DNA of 10,300 bases from Actinomycetes bacterium (GCA_023462275.1 JAEWYD010000329.1:1-10300); one strand, 5' to 3'; shown: positions 1 through 6,220, numbered from the stretch's first letter. Numbers and translations are program-made. Notes: a model not told the origin generated them from the sequence alone.

Positions 1-612
1 CTATTTTCCCAGGCGGTGAAGAGAGCTCGGAAACACGCGAAGAAACCGGGACCACCAGTGTGTGATGACCTCGTCAATCGTGACTTCACCGCCAGCCGGA
101 TCAACGAACTGTGGCTAACTGACATAACGGAACATCGCACTGATGAAGGCAAGCTGTACATGTGCGCGGTCAAGGACGTGTTCAGCAACAGGATCGTCGG
201 TTATGCCCTCGACTCGCAGATGAAGTCCCGCCTGGCTGTGGCGGCGATTGAGGACGCTGTGGCCCGTCGCGGCGGGCCACACGCTGTAGCCGGCAGCGTC
301 GTGCACTCCGACCGCGGCTCACAATTCAGGTCGCGAAAATTTCAGCAGACGCTGAAACGTCTCGGGCTGATCGCCTCGATGGGCCGGGTCGGTGCCGCTG
401 GGGACAATGCGGCGATGGAATCATTTTTCGCTGTGTTGCAAAAGAACGTCCTCAACCGGTGCCAGTGGGCCTCCCGAGCACAGCTGCGCACAGCAATCGT
501 GCACTGGGTCGAGCGGACCTATCACCGGAAGCGTCGGCAGCGCCGTTTGGGTAAACTGACCCCGGTTGAATACGAGCTTGTTCACCTCACAACAGCTGCC
601 CTGGCGGCATAA
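1..612 (+). CDS. IS3-family transposase, OrfB-type C-terminal part (5' end cut by window)
   Basis: This is a DDE transposase that would cut and join the ends of its own IS3-type element. The frame is open from base 1, so the gene starts upstream; the GTG at 16 is only an internal codon. Counting from that GTG (198 residues), the catalytic triad is visible: D36 in LWLTDITEH, D99 in VVHSDRGSQF and E135 in NAAMESFFAV, with 35 residues between the second D and the E, as expected for the IS3 rve domain. The C-terminal YHRKRRQRRLGKLTPVEYE motif is also typical. IS3 elements usually carry a small HTH OrfA upstream joined by programmed frameshifting; that part lies outside the window. Nothing in the visible part looks broken. 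GC content appears lower than in the genes after 2000, consistent with transfer. Confidence 0.93.
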   Translation, partial: LFSQAVKRARKHAKKPGPPVCDDLVNRDFTASRINELWLTDITEHRTDEGKLYMCAVKDVFSNRIVGYALDSQMKSRLAVAAIEDAVARRGGPHAVAGSVVHSDRGSQFRSRKFQQTLKRLGLIASMGRVGAAGDNAAMESFFAVLQKNVLNRCQWASRAQLRTAIVHWVERTYHRKRRQRRLGKLTPVEYELVHLTTAALAA

Positions 613-613
613 A

Positions 614-645
614 CCCCAGAGTCAACCAAACCTTCAGCAGTCCCA
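614..645 (+). repeat. Putative right terminal inverted repeat of the IS3 element
   Basis: This short non-coding tail lies between the transposase stop and the interrupted gene. Read inward from the tip it starts TGGGACTGCTGAAGG, with the 5'-TG tip common in the IS3 family. Its length is estimated; the partner repeat lies outside the window. Confidence 0.45.
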
Positions 646-688
646 TCCGGGTCTTCTTCTCCGCCGGAATCGAGGGTGGTCTACCCAT
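646..688 (-). pseudogene. 5' fragment of a transposase gene (OrfA-like) interrupted by the IS3 element
   Basis: Reading the minus strand from an ATG at 688 gives MGRPPSIPAEKKTR before the sequence runs into the IS3 end. A good ribosome-binding site, GAAGGAG, lies 7 bases upstream of this ATG. From memory, the peptide matches the N-terminus of a common actinobacterial HTH transposase of the MGRPxxIPxExKTRIVLxVL type, the OrfA partner of some IS3-like elements. The fourteen codons agree with such a start, and the match stops exactly where the IS3 tip (CA at 644-645) begins. The rest of the gene would have to lie to the left of the IS3 element, outside the window. The fragment is short, so identity rests on pattern plus the ribosome-binding site. 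Confidence 0.55.
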
Positions 689-708
689 GTCTGACTCTCC
701 TTCAGGAC

Positions 709-862
709 CTACATAACGGCCCTGCCACTAAGTCTGACGCGCGACAGATCGATGCGGTGGTAGGCGATGATTTCGCCGGTTGTGCGGTCGCTGGTGATGA
801 CGTCGCGGTCGTGGATGAGCATGAGTATTAGTCGCCTGCGGTGGGCTCGGCCGATGCCTAGG
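709..862 (-). pseudogene. C-terminal remnant of an IS481-like transposase
   Basis: The minus frame that stops at 709-711 encodes GIGRAHRRRLILMLIHDRDV, then a TTGEII segment, then HRIDLSR. This resembles the short C-terminal extension after the integrase core of some actinobacterial IS481-like transposases, where an IGIGRxH motif, a hydrophobic L-I-H-D strand and a TGE turn are typical. No catalytic core is present. The similarity fades after IDLSR (about 739), suggesting a second junction there, possibly with the element whose transposase starts at 688. On the other side the remnant is cut at the CTAG flank of the complete IS481 element, and its missing upstream part is not found right of that element. 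It is non-functional; the family call is from memory of the C-terminal pattern. Confidence 0.45.
858..861. other. CTAG at the left flank of the IS481 element
   Basis: CTAG within CCTAGG (857-862), adjoining the TGT tip. It is one half of a possible 4-bp target duplication with 1957-1960. The outer bases of the two hexamers differ. Confidence 0.6.
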
Positions 863-890
863 TGTACTTCCTCGGGAGGTTGTGATCGGG
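863..890 (+). repeat. Left terminal inverted repeat of the IS481-family element
   Basis: Begins TGTACTTCCTCGGGAGG and pairs with 1928-1955 at 23 of 28 positions (mismatches at positions 5, 10, 13, 24 and 27 from the tip). Confidence 0.85.
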
Positions 891-903
891 ATTTGAGGTG
901 AAA

Positions 904-957
904 GAAGACCTCCGATATCGAAGTGGGTAACCACACTCACTCGAACCGGAGGTCTTC
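904..957 (+). promoter_or_regulatory. Inverted repeat that can sequester the transposase ribosome-binding site
   Basis: GAAGACCTCCG at 904-914 is the perfect reverse complement of CGGAGGTCTTC at 947-957 (11 bp, 32-base loop). The loop can form an additional small hairpin, GTGG (923-926) with CCAC (931-934). The right arm contains the GGAGG Shine-Dalgarno (948-952) and ends two bases before the ATG at 959. In an mRNA that starts upstream of 904 the site would be paired and poorly available; an mRNA starting inside the loop would lack the left arm. IS10 and IS50 are known to block read-through expression in a comparable way. Its function here is inferred. Confidence 0.6.
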
Positions 958-958
958 C

Positions 959-1960
959 ATGACTCACCGTAATGCACCGATGACCGTCGAGGGTAGGCGC
1001 CGGATGGTCGCCCTGGTTGTTGAGGCCGGCTGGTCCCAGCGCCGCGTGGCCGAACGGTTCCAGGTCTCCCCGGCCACCGTGTCCCGCTGGGTGCGCCGCC
1101 ACCGATCCGGGGCCGGGCTGCAGGATGGCTCCAGCCGTCCGCACCGCAGCCCGCACCGGCTGGCGCAGCGCACCGAACGGCGGATCATCGCCATGCGGTT
1201 CACCAAGCGGTGGGGTCCGCACCGCATCGGCTACCACCTGGGCATCCCGCGGTCGACGGTGGGACGGGTGCTGGCCCGCTACCGGATGCCGAAGCTGGAG
1301 TGCATCGATCAGGCCACCGGGCTGCCGGTGCGGCGACCACAACCGCACCGCTACGAGGTCGATGCTCCCGGGCAGCTGGTCCACGTCGACGTCAAGAAGC
1401 TGGGCCGGATCCCCGACGGCGGCGGCTGGCGGGCTCACGGCCGCGGTTCAGTCCAGGACCTGCGGGCGCAGTCGGCCCGCACCAAGGCGGCCCGCGCGAA
1501 GGCGTCCCCATCACGCGGGTATCGGTACCTGCACCACGCCGTCGATGACCACTCCCGGCTGGTGTACTCCGAGATCCTCGACGACGAGAAGAAACACACC
1601 GCCGCCGGCTTCTGGAACCGGGCGAACGCCTTCTTCGACACCATCGGCGTCACCGTGGAGGCGGTGATGACCGACAACGGGTCCTGCTACCGGTCCGGCG
1701 ACTTCAGACAAGCTCTCGGCCCAGACATCAAGCATAAGCGCACCAGACCTCGCCGGCCGCAGACGAACGGGAAAGCCGAGCGGTTCAACCGGACCCTGAT
1801 GGTCGAATGGGCCTACGCCAGGCCCTACTCCAGTGAAGCCGAGCGGGAAGCCGCCTACGAGACGTTCCTCCACGACTACAATCAGCATCGAGCCCACACC
1901 GCTATCGGAGGCCTCACCCCAGCCGACCGCGTTCACAACCTCACGGGGAACTACAGCTAG
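959..1960 (+). CDS. IS481-family transposase
   Basis: This DDE transposase of 333 residues would mobilise the surrounding element. The N-terminal helix-turn-helix (about residues 25-50, GWSQRRVAERFQVSPATVSR) binds DNA, and an integrase core follows. The acidic triad is D144 in LVHVDVKKLG, D239 in VMTDNGSCYRSGDF and E274 in TNGKAERFNRTL. By my count 34 residues separate the last two, one fewer than the 35 usual for the family, because the segment after FRQAL is one residue short. The ATG at 959 was chosen over the in-frame GTG at 923 because GGAGG lies 6 bases upstream of it. The last codons (AAC TAC AGC TAG) run past the element tip at 1955: the TAG stop lies in the CTAG flank. The protein appears intact. 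Length fits the family (about 320-340). Confidence 0.95.
   Translation: MTHRNAPMTVEGRRRMVALVVEAGWSQRRVAERFQVSPATVSRWVRRHRSGAGLQDGSSRPHRSPHRLAQRTERRIIAMRFTKRWGPHRIGYHLGIPRSTVGRVLARYRMPKLECIDQATGLPVRRPQPHRYEVDAPGQLVHVDVKKLGRIPDGGGWRAHGRGSVQDLRAQSARTKAARAKASPSRGYRYLHHAVDDHSRLVYSEILDDEKKHTAAGFWNRANAFFDTIGVTVEAVMTDNGSCYRSGDFRQALGPDIKHKRTRPRRPQTNGKAERFNRTLMVEWAYARPYSSEAEREAAYETFLHDYNQHRAHTAIGGLTPADRVHNLTGNYS
1928..1955 (-). repeat. Right terminal inverted repeat of the IS481-family element
   Basis: Read inward on the minus strand it begins TGTAGTTCCCCGTGAGG, matching the left end at 23 of 28 positions. It overlaps the last codons of the transposase gene, so the protein C-terminus is encoded by the repeat itself. 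Confidence 0.85.
1957..1960. other. CTAG at the right flank of the IS481 element, holding two stop codons
   Basis: CTAG within GCTAGA (1956-1961). On the plus strand TAG (1958-1960) ends the transposase; on the minus strand TAG (1959-1957) ends the pyridoxamine-phosphate-oxidase-like gene. The palindrome is therefore read as a stop from both sides. Confidence 0.75.
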
Positions 1961-2436
1961 AGCTCCACCCGCTCGTTCTCCCCGCCGTCGTACCGCTCGC
2001 CGGTGATCTTCGCCTTCGCGAAGCTCACGAGCGTGGCCAGCCGGCCGCCGGGGGTGTCCCAGTACTCTGCGGACTCGGCGGCCACGGTGAGCAGCAGGAC
2101 CGAGTCGTCGTCGGGCCCGCCGGGGAACCATGCGTCCAGCGCCGGGTTCCAGAGCTCGCGCTTGCGCTCGGGGTCGTCGACCGCGACGCCGGTGCCCGTC
2201 AGCGACACCCAGGTGGCGCCCGAGCCCACGGTCACGTTGACCTGGGGATCGACCGCGAGGTGCGCCAGCTTGCGGGAGCCGCGCTCGGCGAAGAACCACA
2301 GGTCGCCGTCGAACTCCGTCTCCTGGAGCGTCATCGGACGGCTCACCAGGGTGCCGTCGGGGGCCCGCGTCGTCATCATCGCGAAGCGGTGGCCCGTGAT
2401 GAGCTCCGCCACCTTCGTCGCGCCGTCGTCGGTCAT
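1957..2436 (-). CDS. Pyridoxamine 5'-phosphate oxidase-like flavin-binding protein (general stress protein 26 type)
   Basis: The predicted protein is a small cytoplasmic split-barrel protein of 159 residues. Family members bind FMN or a related deazaflavin; many are of unknown substrate, and the 'general stress protein 26' subgroup is linked to stress responses. Visible features are the N-terminal VAELITGHRFAMMTT strand, the LVSRPM turn, FDGDLWFFAERGSRK, the VNVTVGSGATWVSLTG core strands, and the C-terminal KRELWNPALDAWFPGGPDDD and AEYWDTPGG segments, followed by a GENERVEL tail. The ATG at 2436 was chosen because family homology begins there; the longer open frame upstream lacks family features. 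A weak AAGGGA site precedes it. The gene looks full length: it ends naturally at VEL-stop although the IS481 element lies immediately beyond the stop. It is divergent from the beta-CASP gene at 2591, with 154 bp between them. Confidence 0.88.
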   Translation of the reverse strand: MTDDGATKVAELITGHRFAMMTTRAPDGTLVSRPMTLQETEFDGDLWFFAERGSRKLAHLAVDPQVNVTVGSGATWVSLTGTGVAVDDPERKRELWNPALDAWFPGGPDDDSVLLLTVAAESAEYWDTPGGRLATLVSFAKAKITGERYDGGENERVEL

Positions 2437-2590
2437 CGCGGTTCCCTTCGCGTGCGGTCGGTGTCCCGCCATCCTCCGGTCGCCGCGCGCAGCCCGCATC
2501 CGGGCCCCCGGGTTCGCGGTGCGTCGCGCGGCGGGCGAATCACCCGGCGCCGCCCTCCACTCGCGGGCCGCCGAGGAGCACGCTGGGGTC

Positions 2591-3979
2591 ATGGACGCCG
2601 ACGGTCCGGCCTCGCTCACCTTCCTCGGCGGCACCGGCACGGTGACCGGTAGCCGGTTCCTCGTGGAGCGGCACGGCCGCCGCGTGCTCGTCGACTGCGG
2701 CATGTACCAGGGGGAGCGGGAGCTGCGGCGCCGCAACTGGGCGCCCTTCCCCGTCCCGGAGGCATCGATCGACGGCGTCGTCCTGTCGCACTGCCACCTG
2801 GACCACTGCGGGTACCTGCCTGCGCTCGTGCGGGACGGCTTCCGCGGGCCCGTGTGGCTGACCGAGGGCACGGCGGCGCTCGCGGAGATCGTGCTCCGCG
2901 ACAGCGGATTCCTGAACGAGCGGGACGCCGAGCTGGCGCGCGAGGGCGGCTGGTCCAAGCACGCGCCGCCCCTGCCGCTCTACACCGCCGCGGACGCGAG
3001 CACGGCCGTCCGGCGCTTCCGCGTCCTTCCCTTCGACGAGCCGACCGAGCCGTGGGACGGCCTGCGGCTGACGTTCCGGCGGGCGGGTCACGTGCTGGGC
3101 TCGGCGTCCGCTCTCGTCACCATCGACGGCTCCACGGTCCTGTTCTCCGGCGACCTCGGCCGCACGGCGCACCCGGTGCTCCGGGCCCGCGCGACGCCGC
3201 CGGCCGCCGCGACCGTCGTCGTCGAGTCCACGTACGGCGACCGCAGCCACCCGCGGCCGGCGGGCGAGCCGCACGAGCCGTTCGCCGACGCCGTCCGCCG
3301 CACGATCGCGCGGGGCGGGTCCGTCCTGGTGCCCGCCTTCGCCGTCGACCGCACGGAGCTGGTGCTCAAGGCGTTGTCGGACATGGTCGCGGCGGGGCGG
3401 ATCCCCGCCGTGCCCGTCTGGGTCGACAGCCCCATGGCGCTCGCCGCGCTGGAGGTCTACCGCCGCGGGTCGTTGCGCGCGGAGCTCCGGCCGGACATCG
3501 ACCCCGAGCTGGCGCACCTCCCGCGGCTGCGTGCCGCGCGAACCCCCGAGGAGTCCATGGCTCTCAACGAGCCGCACGAGCCCTGTGTCATCGTGTCGGC
3601 CTCCGGGATGGCCACGGGCGGCCGGGTGGTGCACCACCTGCGGCACATGCTGCCCGACGCGCGGAACACGGTCGTCCTTACCGGCTACCAGGCGGTCGGC
3701 ACGCGGGGCCGCGCGCTGCTCGAGGGCGCGGACGAGCTCAAGATGTTCGGCCGCTACGTGCCGGTCGAGGCCGAGGTCGTGGCGGACGAGGAGTTCTCCG
3801 TCCACGCGGACGCCGACGAGCTGCTGGCCTGGCTGGGCGAGATGCCGTCCGCGCCGCAGGTCGTGTACGTGGTGCACGGCGAGCCCGAGGGCTCCCGCGC
3901 GCTCGCCCGCCGCATCCGGCGGGACCTCGGCTGGACGGCGGTCGTACCCGAGCTCGGCGAGCGCGTGCGGCTGGGCTGA
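2591..3979 (+). CDS. Metallo-beta-lactamase/beta-CASP protein, putative RNA-processing exonuclease
   Basis: This 462-residue protein has the layout of the bacterial and archaeal beta-CASP nucleases related to CPSF73/Ysh1, as opposed to RNase J. Family members cleave RNA with two zinc ions in the cytoplasm. The metallo-beta-lactamase part (about 1-200) shows the HxHxDH zinc motif as SHCHLDHCGYLP (H67, H69, D71, H72), then AGHVLGSA (H157), SGDLGR (D178) and VESTYGD. The beta-CASP insert (about 205-375) includes VLVPAFAVDRTE and the SASGMATGGR signature. The C-terminal RMMBL part has FSVHADADEL (H395) and VYVVHGEPEG (H419). All metal ligands expected of an active enzyme appear present. The ATG at 2591 follows a GAGGAG at 2573-2578 (a somewhat long 12-base gap); the open frame continues upstream but that stretch is antisense to the neighbouring gene and lacks family motifs. 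The exact RNA substrate is unknown. Confidence 0.92.
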   Translation: MDADGPASLTFLGGTGTVTGSRFLVERHGRRVLVDCGMYQGERELRRRNWAPFPVPEASIDGVVLSHCHLDHCGYLPALVRDGFRGPVWLTEGTAALAEIVLRDSGFLNERDAELAREGGWSKHAPPLPLYTAADASTAVRRFRVLPFDEPTEPWDGLRLTFRRAGHVLGSASALVTIDGSTVLFSGDLGRTAHPVLRARATPPAAATVVVESTYGDRSHPRPAGEPHEPFADAVRRTIARGGSVLVPAFAVDRTELVLKALSDMVAAGRIPAVPVWVDSPMALAALEVYRRGSLRAELRPDIDPELAHLPRLRAARTPEESMALNEPHEPCVIVSASGMATGGRVVHHLRHMLPDARNTVVLTGYQAVGTRGRALLEGADELKMFGRYVPVEAEVVADEEFSVHADADELLAWLGEMPSAPQVVYVVHGEPEGSRALARRIRRDLGWTAVVPELGERVRLG

Positions 3980-3987
3980 GCCGGACC

Positions 3988-4022
3988 CCGCTGCGACGGT
4001 CGCGTCGCGCCCGTCGCGGCGG
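3988..4022 (+). terminator. GC-rich hairpin after the beta-CASP gene, possible terminator
   Basis: Bases 3988-3999 (CCGCTGCGACGG) pair with 4011-4022 (CCGTCGCGGCGG) over 12 bp with one G-U, leaving an 11-base loop. The hairpin starts 8 bases after the stop codon. There is no T-tract, so it may be a weak or actinobacterial-style terminator, or only stabilise the mRNA end. Confidence 0.4.
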
Positions 4023-4029
4023 CCTGTGG

Positions 4030-4035
4030 TAGACC
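4030..4035 (+). promoter_or_regulatory. Possible -10 element of a leaderless promoter for the glycosidase gene
   Basis: TAGACC lies 7 bases before the ATG at 4043, and no Shine-Dalgarno is visible in the preceding bases. Actinobacterial leaderless genes commonly place a TANNNT-type box at this distance. The final base is not the consensus T and no clear -35 box is seen, so the call is tentative. Confidence 0.3.
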
Positions 4036-4042
4036 CGCTCGC

Positions 4043-6220
4043 ATGAGCGACGACGCCCCCACCCCGACCGCCTTCGACGCCGCCGTGCAGCGGGTGCGGG
4101 ACGGCGCCGACGCCGTCGCCGAGGCCCGCGGCCTGTACGCCGCGCTGGACGACGCCGAGCGGCTAGGCCTCCTCGACGGCGACACGCCGTTCTGGCCGGG
4201 GATGGCCGAGATCCTCTTCGAGGGCTACAACCTGCGACCGCTGCCGCTGGGCGCCGTGCCCCGGCTCGGCATCCCGGGCCTGCTCTTCGTGGACGGACCG
4301 CGGGGCTGCGTCGTCGGCCGCAGCACCGCGTTCCCGGTGTCCATGGCCCGCGGCGCGACGTGGGACCCCGAGCTCGAGGAACGCGTCGGCGCGGCGATCG
4401 GCGCCGAGGTGCGGGCCCAGGGCGGCAACTTCTTCGGCGGCGTGTGCATCAACCTCCCGCGGCACCCCGCGTGGGGGCGGGCGCAGGAGACGTACGGGGA
4501 GGACCCGGCCCTGCTCGGGGCGATGGGCGCGGCGCTCGCGCGAGGCGTCGCGCCGCACGCGATCCCGTGCGCGAAGCACTACGCGCTGAACTCCATGGAG
4601 AACGCGCGGTTCAGCGTGGACGTCCAGATCGACGAGGCGACCCTGCACGAGCTCTTCCTGCCCCACTTCCGCCAGACGATCGAGGCCGGCGCCTCGGCGG
4701 TGATGAGCGCCTACAACTCGGTGAACGGCGAGTGGGCCGGCCAGCACGCCTACCTGCTGACGCAGGTGCTGCGCGACGACTGGGGCTTCGACGGCACGGT
4801 GATCACCGACTTCATCTGGGGCATGCGCGACGGCACGGCGGCGCTGCGCGCGGGCCTCGATGTCGAGGCGCCCTTCGCGCAGCAGCGCGCGGCGCACCTC
4901 GCCGACGACCTGGCCGCCGGGGCGGCGTCGTGGGCGGACGTCGAGCGGGCCGGCGTGCGCACGCTCGCCACCCAGCTGCGCCACTACGCGGGCCGTTCCG
5001 CGCAGGCCCCGGGGATCGACGTCGTCGCCGGGGGGGAGCACCGCGCGCTGGCCCGCGAGGCGGCCGCCCGCGCCATGGTGCTGCTGCGCAACGAGCCGGT
5101 CGACGGTGCGCCCGTGCTCCCGATCGATGCCTCGGCCGTGCGGCGGGTCGCGGTGCTCGGACGGCTGGCTGACCTGCCGGCGACGGGCGACCACGGGTCC
5201 TCGGACGTGCGCGCGCCCGAGGTCGTCACGCCGCTCGCGGGTCTGCGGGCAGCGCTGCCCGACGGCGTCGTCGAGCACGTGGCCGAGGCCGATCCGGCTG
5301 CCGCCGCGCGCCGTGCCGCAGGCGCCGACGTCGCCGTCGTCGTCGTCGGCTACACCGCCGAGGACGAGGGGGAGTTCGTCGGCAACGACATCCTGACCCG
5401 GCCCGAGCTCGTCGCCCTGTACCCGGAACCGGCCGACGACGACGAACGGGCGCTGCGCCAGCGGATGTTCGGCTCGGCCGACGAGGGCCTGAGCATGGCC
5501 GGCGGCGAGACGGCGGGCGGTGACCGGGCGGACCTGCGGCTGCGTCCCGCGGACGTGGCGCTGGTCCGGGCCGTCGCTGCGGCGAACCCGAGGACCGTCG
5601 TCGCCGTCGTCACGGCGGGGACGGTGCTCATGGAGGAGTGGCGCCACGAGGTTCCCGGCCTGGTCCTCATGTGGTACCCGGGCATGGCGGGCGGCCACGC
5701 GCTCGCCGACGTGCTCCTGGGCCGTGTCGACGCCTCCGGCCGGCTGCCGTTCGTGGTGCCGACCGCCGAGGAGCACCTGCCGCCGTTCGACCGCGACGCG
5801 ACCGTCGCGCACTACGACCGCTGGTTCGGGCAGCGGCGCCTCGCGCACCTCGGTGTCGAGGCCGCGTACCCGCTGGGGTTCGGCCTGTCATACGCGCGGC
5901 TGAGCACCGCGCTCGTGGACGCGGCGCGCGACGGGGACGCCGTGACGCTGACAGCCCGCGTCAGCAACCACTCCGACCGGGACGCCCGGCACGTCGTCCA
6001 GGTCTACGGGCTCGCGCCGAGCGGTGAACGACACCTCGTGGGGTTCCGCGCCGTGGCGGTGCCGGCCGGCGGGGCGGTCGGGGTCCGGGTCGACGCCGAC
6101 CTCACGCGTCTCGGCGCATGGGACCCCACCGCGCGCCGCGTCGTTCCGCCGCGGGGCCCCGTGCGGCTCGAGGTGGGCGCGCACTGGGGCGACCCCGAGG
6201 CGCACGTGGTCACCGTCTGA
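4043..6220 (+). CDS. Glycoside hydrolase family 3 protein, beta-glucosidase-like
   Basis: This 725-residue enzyme probably hydrolyses beta-linked glucosides or xylosides from the non-reducing end. Domain order is the GH3 N-terminal barrel (about 40-310), the GH3 C-terminal alpha/beta domain (about 340-590) and a fibronectin-III-like domain (about 625-720). Barrel motifs are VDGPRG, NLPRHPAWGRAQETYGEDP, the substrate-binding KH pair in CAKHYALNSMEN (K178, H179), and the nucleophile candidate D256 in VITDFIWGM, where many relatives have SDW. The acid/base candidate is one of the acidic residues in GYTAEDEGEF (439-445). About 45 extra residues then precede GGDRADLRL, so this part is longer than in compact beta-glucosidases. 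No signal peptide or membrane segment is seen, so it should act in the cytoplasm on imported sugars. The ATG at 4043 may be leaderless. The ABC importer genes follow 197 bp downstream on the same strand. Substrate specificity cannot be read from sequence alone. Confidence 0.93.
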   Translation: MSDDAPTPTAFDAAVQRVRDGADAVAEARGLYAALDDAERLGLLDGDTPFWPGMAEILFEGYNLRPLPLGAVPRLGIPGLLFVDGPRGCVVGRSTAFPVSMARGATWDPELEERVGAAIGAEVRAQGGNFFGGVCINLPRHPAWGRAQETYGEDPALLGAMGAALARGVAPHAIPCAKHYALNSMENARFSVDVQIDEATLHELFLPHFRQTIEAGASAVMSAYNSVNGEWAGQHAYLLTQVLRDDWGFDGTVITDFIWGMRDGTAALRAGLDVEAPFAQQRAAHLADDLAAGAASWADVERAGVRTLATQLRHYAGRSAQAPGIDVVAGGEHRALAREAAARAMVLLRNEPVDGAPVLPIDASAVRRVAVLGRLADLPATGDHGSSDVRAPEVVTPLAGLRAALPDGVVEHVAEADPAAAARRAAGADVAVVVVGYTAEDEGEFVGNDILTRPELVALYPEPADDDERALRQRMFGSADEGLSMAGGETAGGDRADLRLRPADVALVRAVAAANPRTVVAVVTAGTVLMEEWRHEVPGLVLMWYPGMAGGHALADVLLGRVDASGRLPFVVPTAEEHLPPFDRDATVAHYDRWFGQRRLAHLGVEAAYPLGFGLSYARLSTALVDAARDGDAVTLTARVSNHSDRDARHVVQVYGLAPSGERHLVGFRAVAVPAGGAVGVRVDADLTRLGAWDPTARRVVPPRGPVRLEVGAHWGDPEAHVVTV

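Larger units (their letters stand above)
1..645 (+). mobile_element. Right part of an IS3-family insertion sequence
   Basis: The transposase stop codon at 610-612 is followed by about 33 bases of non-coding sequence. These end in ...CAGTCCCA at 645, giving the CA-3' tip usual for IS3 elements. The end was placed at 645 because just beyond it the minus strand resumes the start of another transposase gene (646-688), reading K-T-R up to the junction. The left end is outside the window, so the matching inverted repeat and the expected 3-4 bp target duplication cannot be tested here. Confidence 0.6.
863..1955 (+). mobile_element. Complete IS481-family insertion sequence (1093 bp)
   Basis: The boundaries come from inverted repeats: bases 863-890 and the reverse complement of 1928-1955 agree at 23 of 28 positions. 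Both begin with TGTA, giving the TGT...ACA tips of the IS481 family. The element encodes one DDE transposase. Each end is directly flanked by a CTAG tetranucleotide (858-861 and 1957-1960, with one base between CTAG and tip). IS481 itself is known to insert at NCTAGN. The flanking hexamers CCTAGG and GCTAGA share only the CTAG core, so a clean 6-bp target duplication is not present. Confidence 0.88.

Noticed and set aside
881..900. Alternative left end of the IS481 element at the TGT of 881, next to a TGAGGT shared with the right end
   Set aside because: The match is only a few bases. Placing the tip at 863 gives 23 of 28 matches with the right end and a CTAG flank.
923..958. Upstream GTG start for the IS481 transposase
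   Set aside because: The added 12 residues lie in the loop and arm of the inverted repeat and have no ribosome-binding site, while the ATG at 959 has GGAGG at good spacing.
728..1438. 236-codon minus-strand frame over the IS481 left end
   Set aside because: It crosses the element boundary and is antisense to the transposase; no recognisable domain.
2003..2590. 196-residue N-terminal extension of the beta-CASP frame
   Set aside because: Most of it is antisense to the pyridoxamine-oxidase-like gene and has no family motifs; the metallo-beta-lactamase fold begins right after the ATG at 2591.
2437..2958. N-terminal extension of the minus-strand pyridoxamine-oxidase-like frame
   Set aside because: It overlaps the beta-CASP gene in antisense, is low-complexity in composition and lacks family similarity.
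2540..3877. 445-codon open frame on the minus strand
   Set aside because: A shadow of the beta-CASP gene caused by high GC; rich in Arg, Gly, Val and His with no domain pattern.
4163..5848. 561-codon open frame on the minus strand
   Set aside because: A shadow of the GH3 gene, with Arg/Val/His-rich low-complexity composition typical of antisense frames in GC-rich genes.
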